Shown here one piece after another: positions 1-9,813 of a stretch of 64,000 nt of DNA. The notes under the pieces were generated by a model, which ran no database searches, had not been told where the DNA came from, and was given only the letters and a program-made list of their open reading frames with translations. Position 1 is the stretch's first letter. Every line of letters starts with the position of its first letter. The DNA comes from Bog-950 sp964631835 (lineage in GTDB: Bacteria > Bacteroidota > Bacteroidia > Chitinophagales > LD1), in the NCBI GenBank assembly GCA_964631835.1, contig CAZWAD010000018.1:1-64000 (forward strand), written 5' to 3'. A program made the translations under genes and the position numbers.

Positions 1-123
1 TAAACCTTAGTAGAATTAACCGACCCGTTAATAAACCTTATTAATCTTATATGACGGGCAGGAAAGGTGAATAAGGTTTATAAGGTTGGTTTAGTATAGT
101 CAAATTTATTCTACTAAGGTTTA
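1..123. repeat. Nested inverted repeat at the window edge
   Basis: Bases 1-16 (TAAACCTTAGTAGAAT) are the exact reverse complement of bases 108-123. Inside lies a second inverted pair built on AATAAACCTTATT and AATAAGGTTTAT, so the TAAACCTTA word occurs in both orientations about five times within 123 bases. There is no open frame. It could fold into a long cruciform or hairpin, or be a short non-autonomous mobile element (MITE-like). The left flank is not in the window, so target-site duplications cannot be judged. Confidence 0.6.
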
Positions 124-184
124 ATACAATAATGCAGGTGACGGGAAGATGAGTCTAAAATCTGTTTGCTATTCTCATTCGATT

Positions 185-395
185 AACCATAGAACCTGGA
201 AATGCCATATTTTGTACCATAAACTCCATTATTCGTACCATAATCTCCATTATTCGTACCACGAAAACCATTTTTCGTACCATAATTTTAATTATTCGTA
301 CCACGAAAGCCATTTTTCGTACCATAATTTTAATTATTCGTACCACGAAACCAATTATTCGTACCACAAATGCCATTATTCGTACCACAAATGTT
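185..395. repeat. 21-bp tandem array A1 (CGTACCA units)
   Basis: The word GTACC recurs at 214, 235, 256, 277, 298, 319, 340, 361 and 382, exactly every 21 bp, with a degenerate unit before. Units alternate between CGTACCATAAT and CGTACCACGAAA types, giving a higher-order 42-bp pattern. Both strands are open over the array and would encode heptapeptide repeats (SYHNFNY on plus, MVRIMEF-like on minus). No start signal or recognisable protein goes with them, so I read this as structured non-coding DNA. Confidence 0.85.
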
Positions 396-409
396 AAAAT
401 TCCACCTCA

Positions 410-652
410 TTATCTGCCTCTTAGCGCAGTAAAAACCCCTGTGGTGGTTGAAGAAGGGTTAGCTACGGTAATAGTGCTGTAACCTTTGGGTATTCCGAAC
501 AAACCTCCGGCAGCAACTACGGTTCCGGCAGTTGAAGTGGTTCTACCTTTATATATAGTAAGAGGTACTGTTCCTATATTTATTTTGTTGGAGGGCTTTG
601 CAAAGGCGAAATATTCCACCCCCACAGTTTTGCGCCCCGGATTTTGATACAT
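410..652 (-). CDS. Small hypothetical protein, 80 aa
   Basis: This frame starts with ATG and ends just before array A1. The product is rich in Gly, Thr, Val and Ser (for example GTVVAAGGLFGIPKGY) and lacks a signal peptide or a family motif I recognise. Composition and codon choice look like real protein rather than a shadow, and no competing frame covers it. It stands alone between the array and the divergently transcribed TonB-system genes. It may be a complete small gene or the remnant of a larger one. Confidence 0.4.
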   Translation of the reverse strand: MYQNPGRKTVGVEYFAFAKPSNKINIGTVPLTIYKGRTTSTAGTVVAAGGLFGIPKGYSTITVANPSSTTTGVFTALRGR

Positions 653-880
653 AGAATTGTCACAGAATTGTCATAAAACGGTATTTGTGGAATTTCGGGA
701 AAATAACATCATATAGCTGGCGTTACTCCTTGTAAATGAATGTTGAAAATGTTCAGCCGCAGCGGTTGGGATTTTAAAGGCAAAATTTTGAAAAGAGAAA
801 ATAAGAGATATTTTTACGCCTCTTTTTTTGAAAAAAGCACAAACAGCAAAACAGATTTAATCACTAAAAACAAAATTCAA

Positions 881-1693
881 ATGAGCATTCAGGCAAAACC
901 GCAGGCAAATAAAAAAAGCGAGTTTCCGTGGGCAATTGTGGTCATTATTGTATCGTTAATTGTTACCCACCTGATATTCCACCTGGTTTTCGGCAACAAA
1001 TCGCATTTTATGCCCCCCGAATATAAAGACCCCGTACCGGGCGACTATATCGGTATTATATACAAGGGCGGTTTTATCGTTCCTATTCTTATGGCTATGT
1101 TCCTGATAGTGGTTACTTTCAGCGTTGAAAGGTTTTTAACCATTACCAAAGCCAAAGGCAACGGAAGCATTGAATCATTTCTTCAAAAGGTTAAAACTTA
1201 TCTCCATAATAATAATATAAACGGAGCAATTGAAGAGTGCAACCGCCAAAAAGGCTCGGTGGCCAACGTAGTGGTTGAAGGGCTTCGCAAATATCAGGAA
1301 ATGGAAAAAAACACCGACTTTACCTTAGAACAAAAAGTAACCCATATTCAACAGGAAATTGAAGAAGCTACCTCGCTGGAACTTCCCAGCCTTGAACAAA
1401 ACCTGCCCATTATTGCTACCATGGCATCGGTAGGCACACTGGTTGCCCTTCTTGGAACCGTATTGGGAATGATTCGCGCATTTGCCGCCCTTGCCGTAGC
1501 CGGCAACCCCGACCCTGGAGCTCTTTCGGCAGGTATTTCCGAAGCGCTTATCAATACCGCCATAGGAATAGGCACTTCTGCCATAGCTATTATCATGTAT
1601 AACCTCTTTACCGGAATGATTGACAAACTTACTTACGGTATTGACGAAATCGGTTACTCTATTTCCCAAACCTTTGCCGCTACCCGTAAGTAA
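881..1693 (+). CDS. exbB: ExbB/TolQ/MotA-family proton channel
   Basis: This is the inner-membrane proton-channel subunit that, with ExbD and TonB, uses the proton motive force to power outer-membrane receptors. The frame is open from 740, but the start at 881 (MSIQAKPQ) is preferred because the upstream part is low-complexity and lacks family similarity. The 270-aa product has membrane segments near residues 17-37, 65-86, 178-200 and 218-240. The last two contain the Gly/Ala/Thr-rich stretch (ATMASVGTLVALLGTVLGM) typical of ExbB/TolQ. An extra N-terminal membrane segment is usual in Bacteroidota versions. It heads a block of exbB, exbD, exbD and tonB with gaps of about 30-70 bp. Confidence 0.93.
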   Translation: MSIQAKPQANKKSEFPWAIVVIIVSLIVTHLIFHLVFGNKSHFMPPEYKDPVPGDYIGIIYKGGFIVPILMAMFLIVVTFSVERFLTITKAKGNGSIESFLQKVKTYLHNNNINGAIEECNRQKGSVANVVVEGLRKYQEMEKNTDFTLEQKVTHIQQEIEEATSLELPSLEQNLPIIATMASVGTLVALLGTVLGMIRAFAALAVAGNPDPGALSAGISEALINTAIGIGTSAIAIIMYNLFTGMIDKLTYGIDEIGYSISQTFAATRK

Positions 1694-1720
1694 CAACGCA
1701 AATATTAAAAACAAGCTATA

Positions 1721-2389
1721 ATGCCTAAAGTAAAAGTACCCAGAAAAAGCACCATCGTTGACATGACCGCCATGTGCGATGTGGCTTTCCTGCTGCTTAC
1801 TTTCTTTATTCTTACAGCCAAGTTCAAACCCCAGGCAGTGGTAGCCGTTGATGTTCCTGATGCACGCTCCACCAAAGCAGTTGATAATGCAATTATCATT
1901 ACCGTAAATAAAGAAGGCAAAGCGTTTATATCCTTAAAAGAAAAAGCGCAGCGGTATGCCATGCTCGAAAAACTCAACAGCATTTCGGGCGACCATTACC
2001 CCGGTATTAAAAATCTTACTCCCGAACAAACCGAGTTTTTCTGCTTAGCCGAAACCTGGGGAACACCCATTGCCGATACCAAACGCATAACCTCCATGAA
2101 CGGAACCCAGTTTAAGGAATACCAGGAAAAACAAATGCCGGGAATTCCCTACACCGACTCGCTCGATAACCAATTGGGCGACTGGGTAAGCTCAGCTTTT
2201 TATGCCAGCGGAGGAAATATTCAAATAGGTATAAAAGGCGATAAGAATTCTGATGTAATGTATGTACGAGAAGTTATAAAACGGCTGACCGAAAGGAATA
2301 TTCACCGGTTTGTTCTCATTACCTCTTTGGCAGGAGGAGGCGGAGATGAAGAAGAAGAAGCACCGGCTTCCAAAGAAGGCGGAAATTAG
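1721..2389 (+). CDS. exbD: ExbD/TolR-family protein, first copy
   Basis: ExbD pairs with ExbB; its single membrane helix carries the Asp that conducts protons. The helix is at about residues 14-36, with the key Asp in the segment VDMTAMCDVAFLLLTFFIL. At 222 aa it is longer than the roughly 140 aa of proteobacterial ExbD. The extra residues lie in the periplasmic domain, a length common in Bacteroidota. The C-terminus is acidic (GGGGDEEEEAPASKEGG). It lies 27 bp after exbB and 28 bp before a second exbD, so the three are very probably cotranscribed. Confidence 0.93.
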   Translation: MPKVKVPRKSTIVDMTAMCDVAFLLLTFFILTAKFKPQAVVAVDVPDARSTKAVDNAIIITVNKEGKAFISLKEKAQRYAMLEKLNSISGDHYPGIKNLTPEQTEFFCLAETWGTPIADTKRITSMNGTQFKEYQEKQMPGIPYTDSLDNQLGDWVSSAFYASGGNIQIGIKGDKNSDVMYVREVIKRLTERNIHRFVLITSLAGGGGDEEEEAPASKEGGN

Positions 2390-2417
2390 CGCATGTAATA
2401 AAAAAAGATGAGATAAA

Positions 2418-3053
2418 ATGGCAGATTTAGATACCTCCAAAGGGGGCGAACATGGAAAACACAAAGCTGGTGTCCGCTCCAAGAAACTATCCACCCGCGT
2501 TGACCTTACTCCCATGGTTGACCTGGCGTTTCTGCTTATTACTTTCTTCATGCTTACCACCACTTTGAACAAGCCCAAGGCTATGCAGTTGAACATGCCC
2601 AAGAAAACCGAAATTGAAGAAGATAAACAGGATGTAGGCGAATGCCAGGTATTGCATATCCTGCTCGATACCTTAGATGCCGTTTGGTATTACGAAGGGC
2701 TTCAGGTAGCAGGCTTGCAAAAAACCACCTTCTCGGGCGATAACGGAATCCGGAAAGTAATTATGAAAAAACTAAAAGCAGTTCCCGATGCCTGCCCCTT
2801 AGTGCGCAAATGGACCGATGCCAACAAAGACGGGGTTAAGCAGGAAAGTGAATTCGCCATGGCAAAACGCGATGCTATTGTGCTGATAAAAATGCTGAAA
2901 GGCGCCCGGTATAAGAACATGGTGGATATATTGGATGAAATGGACATAACCGGCTGCAAGATTTACGCTATTCAGGATGTAGACCCGATTGAAGTTGAAG
3001 CTGTTTCATTAGGCGGAAACCCGAAACCGGCTGAAGAGCGGGTAACGCAATAA
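2418..3053 (+). CDS. exbD: ExbD/TolR-family protein, second copy
   Basis: This second ExbD paralogue is 211 aa, with a membrane helix at about residues 32-55 (VDLTPMVDLAFLLITFFML). The helix keeps the Asp of the P-M-V-D-L-A-F motif. The two ExbD proteins differ strongly outside the helix, which suggests a heteromeric stator of ExbB with two ExbD types. Such pairs are typical of Bacteroidota TonB systems. It is followed by tonB 68 bp downstream. Confidence 0.93.
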   Translation: MADLDTSKGGEHGKHKAGVRSKKLSTRVDLTPMVDLAFLLITFFMLTTTLNKPKAMQLNMPKKTEIEEDKQDVGECQVLHILLDTLDAVWYYEGLQVAGLQKTTFSGDNGIRKVIMKKLKAVPDACPLVRKWTDANKDGVKQESEFAMAKRDAIVLIKMLKGARYKNMVDILDEMDITGCKIYAIQDVDPIEVEAVSLGGNPKPAEERVTQ

Positions 3054-3121
3054 ATTTTGTGGAATTTTTCTGCTTTTGCATCTTATATGTAAAGGCAGAA
3101 ACAGAGTTTTAGAAATAAAAA

Positions 3122-3916
<795 letters not shown>

Positions 3917-3942
3917 CATTCTTATAGAAACAATTCTCTCAG

Positions 3943-3979
3943 AAATCATAATCGTTCCGGTGGAAAGGTTATGATTTTT
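3943..3979 (+). terminator. Intrinsic terminator after tonB
   Basis: AAATCATAA at 3943-3951 pairs with TTATGATTT downstream, followed by a run of T. It lies 27 bp after the tonB stop codon and directly before the small membrane gene. Read-through is possible because the next gene starts only about 10 bp later. Confidence 0.6.
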
Positions 3980-3989
3980 TAATTTCAGG

Positions 3990-4229
3990 ATGATGAATGA
4001 CTTCAATCGCTTTTTCAGGATAGTTTATTCCAGGCCCTCTCTTTTATGGAAAGCTATTGCGGGGGTAATCTTTTTTATATTCTCCATGGTTATATTTCTT
4101 ATGCCTCAGCTTACTGTCGGTTTCGAGAATAATATCCGGTACGCGTTCGGAGGGCTCATGCTCCTGTATTCTTTTTTTCGCTTCTATGGCTTTTATGCCG
4201 AGTATAAAATATACAGGCATGAAGAGTAA
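3990..4229 (+). CDS. Small two-helix membrane protein, 79 aa
   Basis: I do not recognise a named family. The product has two hydrophobic helices at about residues 20-38 (AIAGVIFFIFSMVIFLMPQL) and 50-67, with basic ends. It sits between tonB and a PstS-like lipoprotein gene, and its last codons overlap that gene by 11 bp (ATG at 4219, stop at 4227-4229). This suggests translational coupling and a role linked to the substrate-binding protein. Small membrane proteins at this place are seen in Bacteroidota TonB-PstS blocks, from memory. Confidence 0.7.
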   Translation: MMNDFNRFFRIVYSRPSLLWKAIAGVIFFIFSMVIFLMPQLTVGFENNIRYAFGGLMLLYSFFRFYGFYAEYKIYRHEE

Positions 4230-5154
4230 AATCGCTTTCTTTCTTTTTGCTTCAGTTATTTTTTCATCGTGCAGGCAAAAATCAGATTACGAGGCAAAAC
4301 AGGAAAGCCGCTTCCGCACTTATAAAGGAGTGCTGAACATTGCTGCCGATGCCGGTTTGGAACCCATCTTAAAGCAACAGGTAGAAGTATTTGAATTTTT
4401 ATACGACAGCGTTGATGTAAATATTTCATACAAGAGCGAAAATGAAATGTTTGAGGCGTTGAAAAAGCGCGAGGCCGCGGGCTTAATTCTCACCAGGATG
4501 TTAACTCCTGAAGAAATCAGCAATTTTAAAACTTTCGATACGCTTTACACCCGCGAACTACCGGTGGCGTATGATGCTGTGGCCCTTATCGGCAACAAAA
4601 ATTTTGACGATAATAATCTTGATACTGCTGCGTTAAAAAAGTACTTCGCTTCAACTCAAAAGGAGGTCACGCTTGTTTTCGATAACCAGAATTCAACCAT
4701 TGTGAAGTATATGTTTAGTTTACTGGGATTGGGCGAAAAAGTTTCTCCCAATGCGTACGCCCTCGAAAATGCAGAGGCTGTAATTGATTATGTCGAAAAG
4801 AAAAACGGAGTAATCGGATTTATACCTTACAATTTGGTGAGCGATACCGATGACGACAGGGTAAAAGCCATTCTGAAGAAGATAAAAATTTTAAGTTTGC
4901 GCGTTCAGGACAAAAACGGGAAGAATACACGGGTAAGCGCTAACCAATCAGACATTGCTGAGGGTATATACCCGCTCATACGAACGGTAAACACCCTTAC
5001 CCGGTTTTCGTACGATGACAACTTAGAGCTTTTGTTTATCGGGTTTCTGGCTAAAGAAAAGGCGGCAAGGATATTTTTAAAGGCGGGTTTAATACCAGTA
5101 AAGATGCCCGAACGTGAAATAATTGTTAATGAAAGCCCTGTAACAGGCGGTTAA
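4219..5154 (+). CDS. PstS-like periplasmic substrate-binding lipoprotein
   Basis: This looks like the phosphate-binding (PstS) type of the periplasmic binding-protein fold, anchored as a lipoprotein. The start at 4219 gives a clean lipoprotein signal (MKSKIAFFLFASVIFSSC) with the lipidated Cys at residue 18. The longer upstream frame would spoil this signal. The mature part contains LTRMLTPEE and a central STIVKYM segment similar to PstS-like families. No Pst permease or ATPase genes are nearby. The partnership is with TonB and a TPR protein, so a role in outer-membrane uptake or sensing rather than a classical ABC importer is likely. Confidence 0.75.
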   Translation: MKSKIAFFLFASVIFSSCRQKSDYEAKQESRFRTYKGVLNIAADAGLEPILKQQVEVFEFLYDSVDVNISYKSENEMFEALKKREAAGLILTRMLTPEEISNFKTFDTLYTRELPVAYDAVALIGNKNFDDNNLDTAALKKYFASTQKEVTLVFDNQNSTIVKYMFSLLGLGEKVSPNAYALENAEAVIDYVEKKNGVIGFIPYNLVSDTDDDRVKAILKKIKILSLRVQDKNGKNTRVSANQSDIAEGIYPLIRTVNTLTRFSYDDNLELLFIGFLAKEKAARIFLKAGLIPVKMPEREIIVNESPVTGG

Positions 5155-5205
5155 TAAACTTTGGTACAACTTTTTAATCAAAGAAGGACAATAAATAAAT
5201 TAGAA

Positions 5206-6792
5206 ATGAGAAAAGTATTTTCAACGGTAGTTTTGTTTTTTACTCTGTTCGTAATTTCTGCACAAACCCTGCAGGATGCCCAGCGAGAAATTGATAACGA
5301 AAGTTATTTTAAGGCTAAGCAAATCCTTTTTAAATTAATGAAAGACCCTGCGGCTAACAAAGCCGATGTAGCTTACTATCTCGGCAATGCTTACCTGAAA
5401 AGCGATGATGCCGACTCGGCAAAGATTTTCTACAAAATGGTTTGGCACCCCGACACCAGAACTGCCTTGGGTTACGTAGCCAGTGGTCGCCTGGCTTTAC
5501 TGGCAAAAAATATGACCGAAGCAAAAACCAGTTTCGATGGTGCACTTAAAACAACAAAATATAAGAATGCCGACATCTATTATGAAATTGGCGATGCCTA
5601 TTTCCGTCCAACCATAACTGATTTAGCGGCTGCTATTTCAAAATTTGAGGAAGGCTATAACCTTAACAGCAAGAATTGTGTTTTGATGATGGCTCTCGGA
5701 GATGCGTACCTTGAAAAATCTTCAACCGATAATACCATGGGCGGTAAAGCTATGAACATGTACGAAGCTGCCGACCGTGAATGTAAGGCTAACCCGCAGG
5801 CAAAAATCAGGATTGGCCGTTTGTCAATGCGCGGACAAATGTATGACCAGGCTATTAAATCATTTAATGACGCGCTTCAATTAGACCAAAGCTATCCGGT
5901 GATATATAAAGAACTCGGCAACGCTTATTACTACACAAAGCAGTACGATAAATTCAGCTCTAATTATGCCAAATATATTGCTCTCAGCCCGGGCGATATT
6001 GAAGCCATTACCAGTTTGCTTACCATGCTTATTCAAAACAAAGAATGGGACCGAGCGCTTGAAGAAGCTGCCAAAGGCTTGAAAAGCGACCCCAATAATT
6101 ATGTTTTTCAGCGGGTGCAGGCAATAGGCAATTATGAGTTAAAACGTTATAAAGAAGCTGCCGAAGCAAGCAAGGCTTTCTTTTCCAACTCTACCCGAAA
6201 GGAAAAAGACATTGACATTATTTACGCTGCCCGTATTGCCGCGCAGGTGGGCGACACGGCTACTGCGTTTAACTATTTTAGACAAGCGCTTGAAAGAGAT
6301 TCATCCAATTGCGATTTACTTAGCGAATTTGCTAAAACATTATTTCTGGCAAAGTATGACTCGGAAGCAATTGCCCAATATATCACCAAAAAAGCAAGGT
6401 GCGGCAGCTTGAGCTCATTGGAGTTATACTATTTGGGCAGAGCTTGCTTCTCTGTCGGTGATTCACTAATGGCTGATACTACATTTGCCGAGTTTATCAT
6501 GCGTAACCCCACTTCGCCCGATGGTTATTATTGGCGGGGATACACTAATGCGCGGTATCAAATCCTTAATGCAGATAATTATCCTGCACTTCCGTATTAT
6601 CAAAAATATATTGAGTTAACAGCCAGCGACCCGGTCAAATACAAGCGAAATCTTACCGATGCTTATTTTTATGTAGGGCTTTACTTTTTCTATAAAGTTG
6701 AAGATAAGGCACAAGCTAAAAGCTTCTTTAGCAAAACACTGGAACTTGACCCTGCTAATGAATATGCCTTAGAAATGATGAAGCAGTTTTAA
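5206..6792 (+). CDS. Secreted or periplasmic TPR-repeat protein
   Basis: The product (528 aa from the ATG at 5206) starts with a signal peptide (MRKVFSTVVLFFTLFVISAQ). It then consists almost entirely of tetratricopeptide repeats, seen as repeated patterns such as A-x-x-x-Y-x-x-A-L-x-L-D-P. TPR arrays bind other proteins, so a scaffold role at the envelope is likely. It follows the PstS-like gene by about 50 bp and is probably in the same transcription unit. The order exbB-exbD-exbD-tonB-pstS-TPR is a recurrent Bacteroidota arrangement. A TTG-initiated extension from 5161 is rejected because it precedes the signal peptide. Confidence 0.85.
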   Translation: MRKVFSTVVLFFTLFVISAQTLQDAQREIDNESYFKAKQILFKLMKDPAANKADVAYYLGNAYLKSDDADSAKIFYKMVWHPDTRTALGYVASGRLALLAKNMTEAKTSFDGALKTTKYKNADIYYEIGDAYFRPTITDLAAAISKFEEGYNLNSKNCVLMMALGDAYLEKSSTDNTMGGKAMNMYEAADRECKANPQAKIRIGRLSMRGQMYDQAIKSFNDALQLDQSYPVIYKELGNAYYYTKQYDKFSSNYAKYIALSPGDIEAITSLLTMLIQNKEWDRALEEAAKGLKSDPNNYVFQRVQAIGNYELKRYKEAAEASKAFFSNSTRKEKDIDIIYAARIAAQVGDTATAFNYFRQALERDSSNCDLLSEFAKTLFLAKYDSEAIAQYITKKARCGSLSSLELYYLGRACFSVGDSLMADTTFAEFIMRNPTSPDGYYWRGYTNARYQILNADNYPALPYYQKYIELTASDPVKYKRNLTDAYFYVGLYFFYKVEDKAQAKSFFSKTLELDPANEYALEMMKQF

Positions 6793-6804
6793 TGACATCC
6801 CATA

Positions 6805-6832
6805 CGTTTTTACATTATCGGGCGTAAAAACA
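6805..6832 (+). terminator. Hairpin after the TPR gene
   Basis: GTTTTTAC at 6806-6813 and GTAAAAAC at 6824-6831 form a perfect 8-bp stem with a 10-base loop, 13 bp after the TPR stop codon. The T-run after it is weak, so termination is plausible but not certain. Confidence 0.4.
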
Positions 6833-6939
6833 GTTTTAGTGATGCTCTGAAAAAAATCTCAGGAAAACGTTTTAATAAGATATAAAAAAAAGGAATGTAT
6901 TCTAAGTAAGTTTATAAGACCTGTAAAAAGGTTTCTTTT

Positions 6940-7659
6940 CTAATCCGTTTTACTGAACCGCGAAACACCAAGCACCTTTCCGGAAATATCAAACGCTTTC
7001 AGAATATAATCCCCTGCGGGGAGAGCCTGAACCGGTATCTCGGCTTTAGAATCTGAGCTGTTTTTGGTTTCGCTTTTCAGTTTTTCGCCTTTCAAACTGT
7101 AAAGTTCAAATGTAATTTCACCGGCTTGTTCAAAACCTGAAACCAAAAGGGTACTTACAGCCGGGTTCGGGAATAATTTAAGATTTGAAAAGGCTGTATT
7201 TCCGGCAATTCCGCTTATAGCCGTAAGGTTCGCCTTGTAATTGAGGAATACCACCGTGTTGGCGCTGTCACCGGTAACGTAAGCATAAACGTTTGAACTG
7301 GCTGAACCGGTAATCAGGTGCGCAGTGTATTGAAATTTCATGTCCATCGTATCGCCAGCGGGAATAGGCAGCGACTCATAAGGACCCGGGAAAAGCAGTA
7401 AATCATAGCAGTTATTGTTGTCGCAAAGTTTAACTTCCCATCCTGCAGGAGCTGTATAATTAATCAAGCCCCAGGTAACCGTAATAGACGAAGAAGAATT
7501 ATTTACCAGGTAAATATGAACATCGTTTGGTTCAAATTCATCGGTAACATTTGCTGTAATTTCCGATGAATCGTTAGGAACAGTAATAAGGGCTTGTGCC
7601 TGAACGAAAATCCCGGCTGCAAAAAGCAACGCCCAAAGAAAAAGTAATCTTATTTTCAT
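6940..7659 (-). CDS. Secreted protein with T9SS type A sorting domain
   Basis: This 239-aa protein has an N-terminal signal peptide (MKIRLLFLWALLFAAGIFVQAQA) and a beta-rich middle of unknown function. The C-terminal T9SS domain spans about residues 160-239; it begins with the typical LKLFPNPA and ends in GDYILKAFDISGK followed by a short basic tail. Such proteins cross the outer membrane through the Por/T9SS machinery and are usually anchored on the surface or released. It is divergent from the Omp28-like gene at 7793. The middle (SITVTWGL, PAGDTMDMKFQYTA) resembles immunoglobulin-like folds, but I cannot assign a ligand. Confidence 0.85.
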   Translation of the reverse strand: MKIRLLFLWALLFAAGIFVQAQALITVPNDSSEITANVTDEFEPNDVHIYLVNNSSSSITVTWGLINYTAPAGWEVKLCDNNNCYDLLLFPGPYESLPIPAGDTMDMKFQYTAHLITGSASSNVYAYVTGDSANTVVFLNYKANLTAISGIAGNTAFSNLKLFPNPAVSTLLVSGFEQAGEITFELYSLKGEKLKSETKNSSDSKAEIPVQALPAGDYILKAFDISGKVLGVSRFSKTD

Positions 7660-7792
7660 GCTAAAAGAGGTTTAACGAGGTGGCTAAAATAACAAGGAAA
7701 TAAGTATAAGCAACAAACTAACCAATCGAACTACCTACCTTCGGTAAAATTTCTACTTTTACGGCTATTCTTCGCAAAGCAAACACTTTATT

Positions 7793-9760
7793 ATGAAAAA
7801 ACTTTTTACTTCTGCTTTCTTAGCGGCAGCTGTTTTTTTGACCACCGCTCAAACTACCTGGTATTCTAAAGATTTTCAGGGAGGTATGAGCCCTTGGACA
7901 ACTGTGGACAAAACAGGAACCGGTGCTGGCGTATGGCAATACAAGACCGGTGCACTTTCAGTTCCCAGTTTAGGTAGTGTTACCTTTTCTTCAGCTTCAG
8001 CAACTACCGGTTATGTTTACTTCCTGTCCGATGCGGCAAATGATGATAATAAGCCCGAGGATGCTGACCTGATTTCACCGGCAGTTAACTGTTCATCGCT
8101 CGGTTACGTTTTTCTTGAATTTAATGAGTACTTCCGTCAGTATGGTTCCAGCATAGGAACAGTTTACGTAAGCGATAACGGGAGTTCATGGATTCCCGTT
8201 TACTCGGTTGATGAAACATCTAACAACCCTCATCATGTCGAAATAGATATTACAAGTTTTGCTGCAGGTAAATCTACGGTTTACCTTAAATTCAATTTCC
8301 AGGGAGATTACGATTATTTCTGGATGGTGGATGATGTAAAGCTTACCATTCCGGTTGCGCTTGATATTGCGGTGGATGAAATTACAATGAACAAATATGT
8401 GGGTTTGGGCAACCAGACCGTTAGCGGTAAAGTGATAAACAAGGGCGGCACTTACATTACTTCCTTCGATTTGTTTTATACAGATAACGGAGGCTCACCG
8501 GTCACACAAAGCTACAACGGAGTAAACCTTGCCCCGCTTCAAACTCTTCCTTTCTCCTTTACTCAACCCATGAATATTAATACAGCTATTACTCACAATA
8601 TAGCAGTTACGGCAAACGCACCCAATGGGGGAACAGACATGGTGTCATCCAACAACAGCCTGACGAAAAGCATTCAGGCGTTGAGCGCTACTCCTCATAA
8701 AAATGTATTGCTTGAAGAATTTACCACAGCTCCTTGTCAGTACTGTCCGCGCGGCACTACCGTGATGAACGGCATACTCAATAGTTATTCCGACCGCGTA
8801 ATTGGGGTTGCTCTTCATGCAGGTTTTGGTACCGATGCCATGACCATTCCTGACCATTCTACCCTGGCCAGCGCTTATACTTCAGGTGCGCCCTCGGCCT
8901 GTGTCGACAGGGTTTTGTTTGACGGTGAAGAAGAGGTGGGGGTATCAACTAATGTTTGGCAAAGCTTTTCGCTTCAAAGAGCCGCAGTAACCACACCGGT
9001 TTCTGTTATCGCCAGCAATACATATAATCCAACTACCCGTCAGCTTAGCATAAATGCTTCAGCAAGGTTTTATGGAGCTATAACCGATAACTTCCGGTTG
9101 AACTGTTACATTGTCGAAGACAGCGTATCCGGTACGGGCAGCGGTTATAATCAGGTAAATGCGTATAATAATACTCCAAGCAGCGAATGGTATCAGAAAG
9201 GAAATCCCATAATCGGTTTTAAACACCGCCATGTAGTGCGTAAAATGCTCGGTGGCGCCTATGGAACTAATAATTCTGTTGTTTCACCTACTGCCGATGG
9301 CGGCATATATACTTTTCAATATAACGATTCACTCAAATCTACATGGAATGAGTCGCGGGTAACGCTGGTGGTTGTGGTACATCATTACGCGTCAAACGTT
9401 AACGACCGCGAAATAATGAATGCTCTTGAAATTCATTTGAACAGCGCTGATTCTACCAGTGTCAGTACCGGAACCGCAATTAATGAAATCAACAACTCGT
9501 TTGCTTCTGTTGCTTTGTTTCCCAATCCGGCAACTGATGTAGTGTATGTAAACTTTGCGTTGAATCAAAATACCCGGGTTGCTTTAGATGTTTATGATGT
9601 TCTGGGTCGTTTAGTTACCAGTTCACCGGCTTCGGTCTGGGAAAAAGGCGAATATAGAACCGCCATTAACACGGCTAACCTGAACAACGGAGTTTATTTC
9701 GCTGCTGTAAAAGACGGAAACAAAGTGGTTCAGACATTAAAGTTTATTGTAAGTAAATAA
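7793..9760 (+). CDS. Omp28-related surface protein with T9SS domain
   Basis: This 655-aa secreted protein is modular. A signal peptide covers 1-19. A choice-of-anchor or MAM-like beta-sandwich spans about 20-185 (DLISPAVNCSS, YFWMVDDVKL). A CARDB-like segment spans about 190-295. An Omp28-like domain runs from about 300 to 545, and the T9SS type A domain covers about 575-655 (VALFPNPATDVVYVNF). The Omp28 domain opens with KNVLLEEFTTAPCQYCPRG, in which C315 and C318 form a thioredoxin-like CxxC pair. This suggests a redox or disulfide role at the surface; the real substrate is unknown. A strong hairpin terminator follows. Confidence 0.88.
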   Translation: MKKLFTSAFLAAAVFLTTAQTTWYSKDFQGGMSPWTTVDKTGTGAGVWQYKTGALSVPSLGSVTFSSASATTGYVYFLSDAANDDNKPEDADLISPAVNCSSLGYVFLEFNEYFRQYGSSIGTVYVSDNGSSWIPVYSVDETSNNPHHVEIDITSFAAGKSTVYLKFNFQGDYDYFWMVDDVKLTIPVALDIAVDEITMNKYVGLGNQTVSGKVINKGGTYITSFDLFYTDNGGSPVTQSYNGVNLAPLQTLPFSFTQPMNINTAITHNIAVTANAPNGGTDMVSSNNSLTKSIQALSATPHKNVLLEEFTTAPCQYCPRGTTVMNGILNSYSDRVIGVALHAGFGTDAMTIPDHSTLASAYTSGAPSACVDRVLFDGEEEVGVSTNVWQSFSLQRAAVTTPVSVIASNTYNPTTRQLSINASARFYGAITDNFRLNCYIVEDSVSGTGSGYNQVNAYNNTPSSEWYQKGNPIIGFKHRHVVRKMLGGAYGTNNSVVSPTADGGIYTFQYNDSLKSTWNESRVTLVVVVHHYASNVNDREIMNALEIHLNSADSTSVSTGTAINEINNSFASVALFPNPATDVVYVNFALNQNTRVALDVYDVLGRLVTSSPASVWEKGEYRTAINTANLNNGVYFAAVKDGNKVVQTLKFIVSK

Positions 9761-9777
9761 CCAAAATCACTTTTTGC

Positions 9778-9808
9778 AAATGCCATTCTGTAAACCGGAA
9801 TGGCATTT
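9778..9808. terminator. Bidirectional intrinsic terminator
   Basis: AAATGCCATTC at 9778-9788 pairs with GGAATGGCATTTTT at 9797-9810. The stem is about 10 bp, with A-rich and T-rich flanks on both sides. It lies between the convergent Omp28-like gene and radC, so it can serve both. Confidence 0.75.
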
Positions 9809-9813
9809 TTGTT

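Noticed and set aside
155..397. Heptapeptide-repeat open frames over array A1
   Set aside because: Both strands are open simply because of the 21-bp unit. There is no promoter or ribosome-binding signal and no family similarity.
740..880. N-terminal extension of ExbB
   Set aside because: The 47 extra residues are low-complexity and Lys/Phe-rich and are not part of the family. The start at 881 gives the normal topology.
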